A stretch of 64,000 nucleotides of DNA from Deltaproteobacteria bacterium (GTDB lineage Bacteria; Myxococcota; Kuafuiibacteriia; Kuafuiibacteriales; Kuafuiibacteriaceae): assembly GCA_020632995.1 (NCBI GenBank), contig JACKEN010000021.1, positions 1 to 64,000 on the forward strand. The letters are read 5' to 3'. Of this stretch, positions 8,797 through 19,713 are shown one piece after another. Within the stretch, counting starts at the first letter, position 1. Every line of letters begins with the position of its first letter. A program made the position numbers and the translations under genes. The notes below the pieces were generated by a model. That model saw only the letters and a list, made by a program, of their open reading frames with translations. It ran no database searches and was not told the DNA's origin.

Positions 8797-10433
8797 ATGA
8801 TGACGGTCGAACGGGCGAGGCCGCCGCAGATAGGCGAGTACGAGATCGTCGGGCTGCTCGGCACCGGCGGGATGGCCGAGATCTTCTTGGGCCGCCAGAC
8901 CGCGACGGGCTTTCAACGCCCCGTCGTCATCAAGCGCGTCCTTCAGCACCTGGTCCGCCAGGAGTCGTTCGTCGCGATGTTCCTCGACGAAGCGCGCACC
9001 CTCGCGAGCCTGCGCCACCCGAACATCGTCCAGATCTACGACGTCCAGCGCTCTCCCGAAGAGCTGTACATGGTGATGGAGTACGTCGAGGGCGAGGACG
9101 CCGCGAGCGTTCGACGTCGCCTGAATCACCGCGACGAGACGTTGCCGCGGGCGCTGTGGGCCTACGTGCTCTCGGAGGTCTGCGCGGGGCTGCACGCGGC
9201 GCATCAGCTCGCGGACCACAACGGGCGGCGGCTCAACCTCGTCCACCGTGACATCAGCCCGTCCAACGTGCTGATCACCTATGATGGCGCCGTCAAGCTG
9301 ATCGACTTCGGGATCGCGAAGACCGACACGCGCTCGGTCCGCACCGCCGCGGGGCAGGTCAAGGGCGTCTTCGCGTATATGTCTCCAGAGCAGGCCTCGG
9401 GTCGCCCGATCGACCTGCGCTCGGATCTGTTCGCGATCGGCATCCTCCTGTACGAGTTCACGACCGGCCGGCGCCTCTTCCGGCGCGCGAACGACCTCGC
9501 CACCATGCAGGCGGTCTGCACGGACCCCATCCCGCCTCCCTCCGCCTTTGCCGCAGACTACCCGCCCGCGCTGGAGGCGGTGGTCATGAAGGCGCTGCAG
9601 CGCGACCCGAACGACCGCTACCAGAGCGCGCTCGAGCTGCGCCGCGATCTGCTCGCGGTGGCCCGACAGTTCGAGGGGATCCCGGAGGAGCTGATCAAGG
9701 TCGTCATGCAGTCCGTCTTCGAGGATCGGATCGAGCTGAAGCGCAGCATCCTGTCCGATCAGCACGAAGCGTGGTCCCGCGATCGGATGGACAGCGTGGT
9801 CGAGGTCCCGATGGTGCCCGGCCACCTCACGATGACCCCGTCGCTCGAGGTGCCCGAGGAGCCCAGCGATCCTTCTGCCGACGCGCTCGCCTACTCTGGC
9901 GTTCCCACCGACGGTCGGGGGCGTAGTCAGACCACTCCAAGCTGTGGCTCATGCTCGCGGGGGTGGTCGCCAGCGGACTCGCCACGGTCTTGCTCGGGGT
10001 CATGGACAACGGGTCGTCACCGCCGCCGCTCGCGAACCGGGCCGCGATGGCGGCTCCGGTCCCCGAGGTGGCCGCGCCTGCGGCTCCGGCCGCGCCGACC
10101 CCGGCCGAGGTGGTCCCCGCGCAGGTGGACTTGCAGATCAGCTCGGAGCCCGGCGGGGCCGAGGTCGAGATCGACGGCAAGGTGGTCGGTGTGACCCCCC
10201 TCGAGCTCACCTGGCCCAAGAGCGACGCCGAGGTGCAGGTCCTGGTGCAGCTGGACGGCTACCAAGCCTGGTCCAGCGCCCTCGTGCCGGATCGCGCGGT
10301 CTCCCTCACCGCGCAGCTCAACCGCAAGGCCCGCTCGACGCGCCGGACGTCGTCGCGCGGCCGGGAGGACAGCGCCAGCAGCAAGGCGCCCGAGACGCCC
10401 CCCAAGCCGGCAAGCTACCGTCGCTTCGACTGA
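8797..10433 (+). CDS. Hanks-type Ser/Thr protein kinase with TM and PEGA domain (frameshift near 9920)
   Basis: Signal-transduction kinase. The N-terminal kinase domain has a Gly loop GTGGMAEIF (about residues 23-31), VVIK (invariant Lys), the catalytic loop HRDISPSN (about 150; Ser replaces the usual Lys after Asp-Ile, as in many myxobacterial kinases), DFGIAK, and an APE-type segment MSPEQASG. After a linker one frame is lost near 9920. The next frame resumes with SKLWLMLAGVVASGLATVLL (a membrane segment), an Ala/Pro linker and a PEGA domain (QISSEPGGAEVEIDGKVVG.TPLEL). Restoring one base gives a typical kinase-TM-PEGA protein. ATG 8797 lacks an obvious Shine-Dalgarno. It lies in the repeat-bracketed cassette, divergent from the TPR gene. 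Confidence 0.85.
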
Positions 10434-10445
10434 TCGGGTCGTCGA

Positions 10446-10580
10446 ATGGATGCTGGTTGGGGGTCATAGGCCTGGGCCTATGGCCCCCCTTTCCCTTTGG
10501 AGGACAGGCGCTTACGGTGCCCAAAGATGGAGCTCACCCCGCTCTCGCAGTTCCTCGCCGTGGCCGAGCACGGGAGCATG
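10446..10580. repeat. 135-bp direct repeat, right copy
   Basis: Partner of 6075-6209, 4371 bp away in the same orientation. This copy is functional in context: it holds the promoter region and first 18 codons of the LysR gene. Confidence 0.9.
10465..10482. promoter_or_regulatory. LysR-box-like palindrome upstream of the LysR gene
   Basis: CATAGGCCTGGGCCTATG is a perfect 8+2+8 inverted repeat 44 bp before the LysR ATG (10527), the right shape for a LysR-type autoregulatory site. The same palindrome is present at 6094-6111 in the duplicated copy, untouched although its gene is destroyed. Confidence 0.55.
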
Positions 10581-11449
10581 TCCGCGGCGGCGCGCGCGCT
10601 CAACGTTAGCCAGCCCACGCTCAGCCTGGCGATCAAGAACCTCGAGGAGGAGCTCAGCGCCACCCTCTTCCTCCGCGACAGCCGCGGCGTCTCGCTCACC
10701 GCCTCCGGTCGCGCCCTGCGCGCGGCGGCCCAGGAGGTCTTCGAGACCCTGGAGCGAGCCCGGACCGAGATCGGCGGGCTCGAGAGCGAGGACGTGGGCG
10801 AGTTCGTGGTGGGCTGCAACGAGGCCCTCGGCGCCTACTTCCTGCCCACCTTCATCTCGTCCTTCCTCAAGGAGGCCCCCGGCATCCAGGTCTCCCTGTG
10901 GAACGGGTCCTCCGCCGCCGCCCGCGAGGCGGTGCTGGACCGCAAGGTGGACTTCGGCCTCGTCGTGAACCCCGACTCCCACCCCGACCTGGTGATGGTG
11001 GAGCTCTACCGCGACGGGATCGAGATCTACGTCAGCGGGTCCGAGCCCGAGGTCGTGAACCGGATGCAGGCCCTGTTGCGGGTGCGGGCGGGCCCCCTGA
11101 TCGCCGCGACCCGGATCCCCCAGGTCCGGGACCTGATGGCCCGCCTGCGGGCCGACGACGCGCTCCCTGAGCGGCTCCTGGACTGCGGCGACCTCCACCT
11201 GGTGCGCAGCCTCGTGGTGGCCGGGCTGGGGTGGCCTTCCTGCCGAGGCGGGTGGCCATGGACGGCCCGCCGGGCAGCCTCAGGCGCCTCCACCCGTCGC
11301 TCCCAGGGTTTCCCGACACCATCTTCCTCCTCTACCGGGCGGACATGCACCGCACCCGGGCCGCCCTCCGCCTCAAGGACGCCCTGGTGGCCCACGGCAA
11401 GCGCCTGCGCGGCGCTGATCCCAATGAAGACTCGATCCTGCCGCCATAG
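10527..11449 (+). CDS. LysR-family transcriptional regulator (one frameshift near 11229)
   Basis: The N-terminal winged helix-turn-helix is classical (FLAVAEHGSMSAAARALNVSQPTLSLAIKNLEEELSATLF split over residues 8-50), followed by the LysR substrate-binding domain (DVGEFVVGCNEALGAYFLPTFI, DFGLVVNP). The frame is lost at a G run: one more G restores GLGVAFLPRR, and the protein then runs to TAG at 11447. Repaired length is about 307 residues, normal for the family. ATG 10527 follows a GGAGG motif about 27 bp upstream, so the ribosome site is weak. The target genes are unknown; it probably autoregulates through 10465-10482. Confidence 0.85.
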
Positions 11450-11598
11450 GCGTGTTTACCCTCTGAGATCGGCAGGGTCATGGCGATCAGAGCAACTCGA
11501 TCGGATACTCCCCGATATCGACCGTGACGTACGGGCGTGTAGGATGCGAGCGTGCATTCAGGCAGGCCCACGGGGATGACCCGGGTCGGAGGAACGTG

Positions 11599-14268
<2,670 letters not shown>

Positions 14269-14282
14269 GCGAGGAGCGCAGG

Positions 14283-14900
14283 ATGAAGATCCAAGGCAAG
14301 AACGACGCCCTCGAGCTCCCGCACGACGAGGAGGCCGCGGCCCTGGTGCGCCAGCTCGAGGCCGCCGCGGCCGACCTCAACGAGCAGGTCGGGATCCTCG
14401 CGAGGACCCCGGTCCTCAACCGCGACCGGCGCGCGTGCGATGGCTTCGACCGACACCGGGCCGAGCGGATCCCGACCGGGATGCCGGCCTCGTCGGTGCT
14501 CCCGCGGGCCCGCGCGGTCGAGGGCGCGCCGATGTACGAGGTGCTGGCCTCGGGGATCCTCGGCGCCGACAGCGTCGACGAATCCGGGCGTCTGTTCGCG
14601 TGGGACTCCGAGGCCGACACGTCGCTCGACACGATCAGCACCCGGAAGCTCCTGTCGTACTATGAGTCCTCCATGAACGCGCTCCACCAGGCCCTCGGCG
14701 CGATGGACTTCTATCGGGGCGAGGGTCTGTGGCACGAGCGCTACAACGAGGACCTGTACCTGTCCCAGGATCAGGCCGCGATCCAAGCCAAGTACGACTC
14801 CGACTACGCGGATCAACAGCACTACCGCGACATGGAGGCGGACCGCATGGCGCTGGAGCTCGAGATGCGCGCTCGGGACTACGACAGCCAATACCGCTAG
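14283..14900 (+). CDS. Conserved-looking unknown protein, 205 residues
   Basis: Not recognised. ATG 14283 lies 14 bp after the preceding stop, with GAGG/AGGA sequence in between, so the two are almost certainly co-transcribed. No signal peptide, membrane helix or metal motif is seen. The N-terminus is a helix (EEAAALVRQLEAAAADLNEQ), the middle is Pro/Ala-rich, and the C-terminal 90 residues are acidic and rich in Tyr/Asp (YYESSMNALHQALGAMDFY, YNEDLYLSQDQAAIQ). Because it directly follows the large poly-Gly protein and shares its helical, acidic character, the two may form a complex; this is inference. Confidence 0.7.
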   Translation: MKIQGKNDALELPHDEEAAALVRQLEAAAADLNEQVGILARTPVLNRDRRACDGFDRHRAERIPTGMPASSVLPRARAVEGAPMYEVLASGILGADSVDESGRLFAWDSEADTSLDTISTRKLLSYYESSMNALHQALGAMDFYRGEGLWHERYNEDLYLSQDQAAIQAKYDSDYADQQHYRDMEADRMALELEMRARDYDSQYR

Positions 14901-14955
14901 CGCCCGCACGGCCCGAAAGTTCGCGGACCCGGGCCGGCCGTGATATGGGGAGCCG

Positions 14956-16512
14956 TTGGTCTCGCCCACCCCGAAGTTTCGCTCGAGCGAGTTCAGGGAC
15001 GCCCTCGCGGCGTTGAAGGGCATCTTCGACGCGCACTCGTTGAGCGTGGTGTTGGTCGACGCGCTCGAGCGGCGCGCGGCGGAGCAGGTCTACAAGCGCT
15101 TCGCGCGTGGCCAGGCCGGCCGACGCATCGAGAACATCTCCAAGTCCGAGCTGGTGGGGCAGCTGACCTCCGGATACTTCGCCTCCGACGACGTGGCCTA
15201 TCACCTCCTGAAGGAGATGGACCGTGCGTGCCACAAGGAGCGCCACATCGTGGCGTCCATCCCCGAGGAGCAGGCCCCGGCACGGGTGGGGTCCTATCGC
15301 GCCATCGCGCTCAAGCGTGAGCGCGCCAAGCTCGTCTGGGCCCTGGCGCGAGACGATCGCGCCTCGGTGCGCGACCTGGCCAACCGGGTCATCGCGGAGT
15401 TCTTCTCCGAGGCCGCCGACCTCGAGACCTCCAAGGCGGTGGTGGAGGGTCAGGAGGAGGCGCGCGCGCTCGAGGGCGTGGACCTCGCCAAGCGGCTGGC
15501 CGACCAGGCCGAGCGCCTCCAGGAGGCGGCGCAGCGCCTCACCGACCTCGAGTCCCAGGTCGGCAAGCACGAGGCGGAGCGGGCGCGCCTGTTGGCCCAG
15601 ATCGGCGCCAAGGAGCGCCACCTGAAGGAGCAGACCTCGGTCCGCGAGGAGCTGGAGCAGCAGCTGGATACCCTCCGCGGGGCGCTGTCCAAGGTGGAGT
15701 CCGAGCAGGCCGCCCTCGACGCCGCCCAGAAGAGCGAGGACCGCGCCCGCGCCCGGGCCGAGGATCTCGCCACCAAGGTCCGGCGCCTCAGCAAGCTGGC
15801 TGGCGCCTCCGAGCAGCTCAACGACGCCCAGGCCCGGATCGAGACACTGGAGCGGGAGCGGGACGAGCAGGCCCGGCTGGTGGCCAAGGCGGCGGCCGAG
15901 GCCGAGGCGGCGCAGGCGGCCTGGGCCGAGGAGCGGGATCGCCTGAACGCCGGAAACCAGGAGCTGCGGGAGGAGCTGAAGCGGACCCGACGTCTGCTGG
16001 CGGAGGCCGAGCGGCGCCCCCAGGCCAGGAGCGACGAGCCCCCCGAGGGGATCCTGGTGCTCCTGGACCAGGCCAACCTGGCGGCCTCGGCCCACGCCGT
16101 CTACGGGCGGAAGGTGAACTTCCAGGCCCTCCTGGACGCCCTGACCGCGGGTCGGAAGGTCCGGCGGGCGGTGGCCTTCGTGGTGGACAACGGGGGGGAT
16201 AAGTTCGACGCGTTCTGCGATACGCTCCGGCGGTCTGGTTGGGAGCTGCGGGTCAAGAAGCCCAAGGTCTTCAAGAACGGGCGCACCAAGGCGGACTGGG
16301 ACATGGGGATCGCGGTGGAGGCGGTGGAGCAGATCGATCGGGCGGAGACCCTTGTCCTCGTTTCGGGCGATGGTGACTTCGCGCCGTTGGTGCGACTGGT
16401 GAAGCGTCGGGGCGTTCGGGTAGAGGTGGCGGCCTTCCCGGAGGCGCTGGCCATGGAGCTCGCGGAGGCGGCCGACGTCGTCACGCGACTGGATACGGGG
16501 ACGTTGGAGTGA
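14956..16512 (+). CDS. Coiled-coil protein with C-terminal NYN (LabA/PIN-like) nuclease domain
   Basis: A 518-residue protein. The N-terminal globular region (1-170) is unassigned. Residues about 175-360 are a long coiled coil (repeated Glu/Ala/Leu/Arg heptads). The C-terminal 150 residues form a NYN domain: GILVLLDQANL (first acidic residue), a TKADWDMGIAVEA motif and LVSGDGDFAPLV, the conserved acidic clusters of the LabA/DUF88 metal-dependent RNase group. The start is TTG 14956 (the only in-frame start near the beginning). The coiled coil suggests oligomerisation, placing the RNase on a rod or scaffold. It is coupled by a GTGA overlap to the next gene. The substrate is unknown. Confidence 0.85.
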   Translation: MVSPTPKFRSSEFRDALAALKGIFDAHSLSVVLVDALERRAAEQVYKRFARGQAGRRIENISKSELVGQLTSGYFASDDVAYHLLKEMDRACHKERHIVASIPEEQAPARVGSYRAIALKRERAKLVWALARDDRASVRDLANRVIAEFFSEAADLETSKAVVEGQEEARALEGVDLAKRLADQAERLQEAAQRLTDLESQVGKHEAERARLLAQIGAKERHLKEQTSVREELEQQLDTLRGALSKVESEQAALDAAQKSEDRARARAEDLATKVRRLSKLAGASEQLNDAQARIETLERERDEQARLVAKAAAEAEAAQAAWAEERDRLNAGNQELREELKRTRRLLAEAERRPQARSDEPPEGILVLLDQANLAASAHAVYGRKVNFQALLDALTAGRKVRRAVAFVVDNGGDKFDAFCDTLRRSGWELRVKKPKVFKNGRTKADWDMGIAVEAVEQIDRAETLVLVSGDGDFAPLVRLVKRRGVRVEVAAFPEALAMELAEAADVVTRLDTGTLE

Positions 16513-18050
16513 GGACGCCGACCAAAGCCATCAAGATCTCGGAGCCCTTCACGGGCTACATGCGGGTGCGCCGCTATGCGTGCGAGCTGAGCGCGGAGGA
16601 CTCCGGGCTGCCCCAGGCCGCCGCGTGCAACATCCTCAGCGGCCCCGGGCACAACGTGTCGCTCGTCGCGGTGCTGATGATGCACCCCGACGGCCGCCTC
16701 GAGGCGGTGCTCAAGCAGGGCGACGCTCGGCCGGCCCGCGTGCTCCGCGGCGAGCCCTACGTGAAGCTCGGCGCGGTGGGGGGCCGCTGGGACATGCCCG
16801 GCGACGATCCCGCCACCGTGGCGCGCCGCGAGGTGCTCGAGGAGCTCGGCGCGCCGGTGGTGGACGGCGGCCTGGTGCCGCTGGGCGAGGCGGCCCTGCC
16901 GACCATGCCCGGCGAGTCCTCGGAGGCCGACCGCTACTTCCTGGCCTTGAGCCGGCTGCCACCCAACCCCGCGCCCGAGGGCGACGGCGGCGGGATGGAG
17001 CTCCCCGGCCTGATCCGCCCGGTGCGCATGTCGCTCGACGAGCTGTTCGCGGCGGAGCGCGAGGGGAAGATCGGCGAGGCGGGGCGGGTGCGGGTGGCCT
17101 ACGGGCGCGCCCTCGATCGCCTCGGCTACATCCCGGCCCTCGGCAAGTACGTCTTCGATCTGCCGGAAGACTTGCAGAAGCGCTACGACACCCTGGGCCT
17201 CGGTGCGCAGGTCGACTTGCGGAAGCTGGGCGAGGCCCACCCCGCCTCGACGAGCGGCGCGCCCGAGACCGAAGAGGCCCAGATCAACGACGTGAAGCTC
17301 CTCGATCGGGTCAACACCCACCTCGAGGAGGCGGCGCTCCTGGTGAACGCCCGGGTGGCGCACGCGGTCCGGAAGGACGGCGGGCTGCGCATCGTGGGCA
17401 AGCCGTTCCGCATCCAGTTCCTGCACCTGCCCTACGACCGCGTGAAGCTCGCGGTGTGGGCCCGGGACGAGGCCCGGGGGCCGCTGGTGCTCATGGAGTG
17501 GGTGGAGCGCCTCCCCATGGCGATCAAGGGGATGATGATGACCGACGAGTACTCCGGGAAGGAGCGGGCCGAGCTGATGCGGCAGGACCTCCTGGAGGCG
17601 CGCATGCACGTGGGCGTCGAGCACCGCCGCGAGGTGATCGAGAGCCTGTCCGAGCACGCGGCGGAGGCGATCCTGATGGCGCGGGGGCTCGCGGGCGAGC
17701 CCAGGCGGCTCGGGTCCAGCGTCGACGCCTCCCCCGGGCAGAGCGACCTGCGCTACCACTACTTCCAGCTCGAGGTGCCCCTCGGCATGGTCGACAAGCG
17801 CTTCGTGCCCCTGTCGAACACAGCACGGCGACGCCGCACCGAGCGCTCCTGCGGCGGACCGAGCAGCCGGGTGGCGACGGGAACACCGAGAGGCTCCTTC
17901 AGGGCGGGCCGGCTGGCCATCGGAGCAGTCCCCACGCGCCGTTTTCCGTGGATCCCGTATGGCCAGATATGCTCCCTCTTCGTCGTAACGTTCCACGAAA
18001 AGTCGCTCCGCGGATCGCATGGGTTACTTCTCCGATGGCCTGCTAGTTGA
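16509..18050 (+). CDS. Nudix-like protein with extended C-terminal domain
   Basis: The start GTG 16509 overlaps the NYN gene's stop (GTGA), implying translational coupling. Residues 45-175 resemble a Nudix hydrolase: LVAVLMMHPDGRLEAVLKQG, then GGRWDMPGDDPATVARREVLEELG, which keeps the REVLEELG core of the Nudix box but lacks the usual Glu in GX5E. Activity is therefore uncertain. The following 250 residues (VKLLDRVNTHLEEAALLVNA, GPLVLMEWVERLP) are unassigned. The last 75 residues, after FVPLSNT, are Arg-rich and look unlike the rest. A lost base near 17820 would give a different tail ending around 17975. The gene converges on the TetR gene, overlapping it by 8 bp. Confidence 0.7.
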   Translation: MRTPTKAIKISEPFTGYMRVRRYACELSAEDSGLPQAAACNILSGPGHNVSLVAVLMMHPDGRLEAVLKQGDARPARVLRGEPYVKLGAVGGRWDMPGDDPATVARREVLEELGAPVVDGGLVPLGEAALPTMPGESSEADRYFLALSRLPPNPAPEGDGGGMELPGLIRPVRMSLDELFAAEREGKIGEAGRVRVAYGRALDRLGYIPALGKYVFDLPEDLQKRYDTLGLGAQVDLRKLGEAHPASTSGAPETEEAQINDVKLLDRVNTHLEEAALLVNARVAHAVRKDGGLRIVGKPFRIQFLHLPYDRVKLAVWARDEARGPLVLMEWVERLPMAIKGMMMTDEYSGKERAELMRQDLLEARMHVGVEHRREVIESLSEHAAEAILMARGLAGEPRRLGSSVDASPGQSDLRYHYFQLEVPLGMVDKRFVPLSNTARRRRTERSCGGPSSRVATGTPRGSFRAGRLAIGAVPTRRFPWIPYGQICSLFVVTFHEKSLRGSHGLLLRWPAS

Positions 18051-18675
18051 CGTCGGCGGGCTGGGCCGCCTCGTGCACCACGCCGGTGGTGCGGCTGGCG
18101 GCCGGCTGCAGGTACTGCTCCACCTGCGCCTTCACCATGTCCATGGCGCGGGTGATGACGGTGGTGTCTCGGCGGGCCCGGGCGAGCACCAGCGCGCCCT
18201 CGAAGGTGACCATGACCTGGTCCGAGAGCGCCTCCGCGGTGGGGACGTCGGGCCCGATCCGCAGGACGGGTTGCAGCAGGCGGGTGATGTCGTTGCCCCA
18301 CCGCTCGAAGGCTGCCTTGACCGCGAGGTGCACGTCGTCCTCGACGTCGGACATCTCGAGGGTGAGGCTGGCCACCAGGCACGCGGGCCGCTCCACCGAG
18401 GTGGCGGAGTGGATCATCTTGTCGATGTAGCTCAGCGGGCGATCCCGGGGATCGGCGGCCCGGTCCGCGCCCCGCAGGAACGCGTCGAAGCGCTGGGTGG
18501 AGTGCCGGTCCACCGTGGCGAGCGCTGCCTCTTGCTTGCTCCGGAAGTAGTGGAAGAAGGCGCCCTTCGTCGCGCCGGCCCCCTGGCAGATCTCGTCGAC
18601 CGTCGTGGCGTTGTAGCCCTTGGTCAGAAAGCAGGTCTCGGCCGAAGCCAGGAGTTTGTCCTTAGTCCTAGTCAT
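18043..18675 (-). CDS. TetR/AcrR-family regulator
   Basis: A 210-residue repressor. The N-terminal DNA-binding domain is canonical (ASAETCFLTKGYNATTVDEI, then GATKGAFFHYFRSKQEAALA). The C-terminal ligand domain matches the usual length. ATG 18675 is chosen because it begins directly at the helix-1 region. No gene for it to control is adjacent on the same strand. The 160 bp upstream (18676-18836) is AT-richer and hosts its promoter but shows no clear palindrome. Its ligand is unknown. Confidence 0.88.
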   Translation of the reverse strand: MTRTKDKLLASAETCFLTKGYNATTVDEICQGAGATKGAFFHYFRSKQEAALATVDRHSTQRFDAFLRGADRAADPRDRPLSYIDKMIHSATSVERPACLVASLTLEMSDVEDDVHLAVKAAFERWGNDITRLLQPVLRIGPDVPTAEALSDQVMVTFEGALVLARARRDTTVITRAMDMVKAQVEQYLQPAASRTTGVVHEAAQPADVN

Positions 18676-18836
18676 GGGGCACCGTTTGAATACACCACCG
18701 CATTGGACGAAGCGAAGAGTGTACAGGGGTCAGACAGGCCATCTCGCCGAACTTTGGAGCAGATCGGCTCTCAGGTGACCCATCTGGGACACCCAAATAG
18801 GTGAGCGTGCCCTCATGAGGCCGATCTTGACAGAAA

Positions 18837-19685
18837 CTACCGAGACCGCTTGCGGCGCTTGAGCAGAGGACGAAGTGCACGGGGTTCGGCCGGCGGATCC
18901 AGCCGGTCTGCCTCGGCCCGCATCTCGTCCGCGTCGCCCTCGGCCCGGGCCGCGTCATAGAGGGCGGCGGCCCGCCGGAACAGGGCAGCGGAGCGTCCAA
19001 CCAGTCGGGCCGCACGCTCGACCGCGCGCGCCGCGTCCAGCGGTCGCGCCTGCGCCTCGAGCGCGTCGGCGAGCAGGACGTGGTGCGGGTACGCGTCGGG
19101 CTCGGCCTTCAACGCGGCCTGGATCTCGGCCTCGGCCTCGAGCGGCTGCCCGGCCGCGAGCAGGTAGCGCGCGAGCTGGGCGTGCGCCTCGGCCAGCTCG
19201 GGTCTCAGCGCGAGCGCGCAGCGCCAGTGCGTGACCGCGGCCTCGGGATCGTTCGCCTCGGCGCTCGCGTTGGCGAAGCGCAGGTGCGCCCGCGGGTTGC
19301 TGGGGAGGAGCACGACCGCGGTGGCCAGGTGGCGCCGGATGGCCTGCACGTCGTTGTCGGTGAACAGGTGGGCCTCGGCCAGGGCCAGGTGGGCGAGGCC
19401 GTGCCCGGGATCCGCGGCCACCGCGTCCTCGAAGCGCTCCATCGCGGCGAGGGGCTGCCCGGCCTCGGCCAGGGCGCGGCCGGCCTCGAACGCCTCGTTG
19501 GCCACGAGGAAGTCCCGCGGGAGCTCGGGGTTCAGCGGCAGGGCGAGGGCGGTGGGCCGCACCAGACAGCGATCCTGCACCGGGGTGGCCACCGCGGGCT
19601 TGGGCCGCGCCCGCTGCGGAGGCGGACCGGCGCACGCCACGAGCAGCGCCAACGACGCCGCGAGGACGTGTTTCCCTTGGACCAC
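18837..19685 (-). CDS. TPR lipoprotein
   Basis: A 282-residue predicted lipoprotein. The start is GTG 19685, giving a short signal ending LLVAC. The body is TPR-type helical repeats (FEAGRALAEAGQPLAAMERFEDAVAADPG.., HLATAVVLLPSNPRAHLRFA.., AQLARYLLAAGQPLEAEAEI), usually protein-interaction scaffolds in the periplasm or outer membrane. The C-terminus is strongly basic (LLKRRKRSR). It is divergent from mutS2 with 28 bp between start codons, so the two promoters overlap or face each other. No catalytic motif is seen. Confidence 0.8.
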   Translation of the reverse strand: MVQGKHVLAASLALLVACAGPPPQRARPKPAVATPVQDRCLVRPTALALPLNPELPRDFLVANEAFEAGRALAEAGQPLAAMERFEDAVAADPGHGLAHLALAEAHLFTDNDVQAIRRHLATAVVLLPSNPRAHLRFANASAEANDPEAAVTHWRCALALRPELAEAHAQLARYLLAAGQPLEAEAEIQAALKAEPDAYPHHVLLADALEAQARPLDAARAVERAARLVGRSAALFRRAAALYDAARAEGDADEMRAEADRLDPPAEPRALRPLLKRRKRSR

Positions 19686-19713
19686 CGGGGCCGAGGGAGT
19701 AGGAACGACGGCG

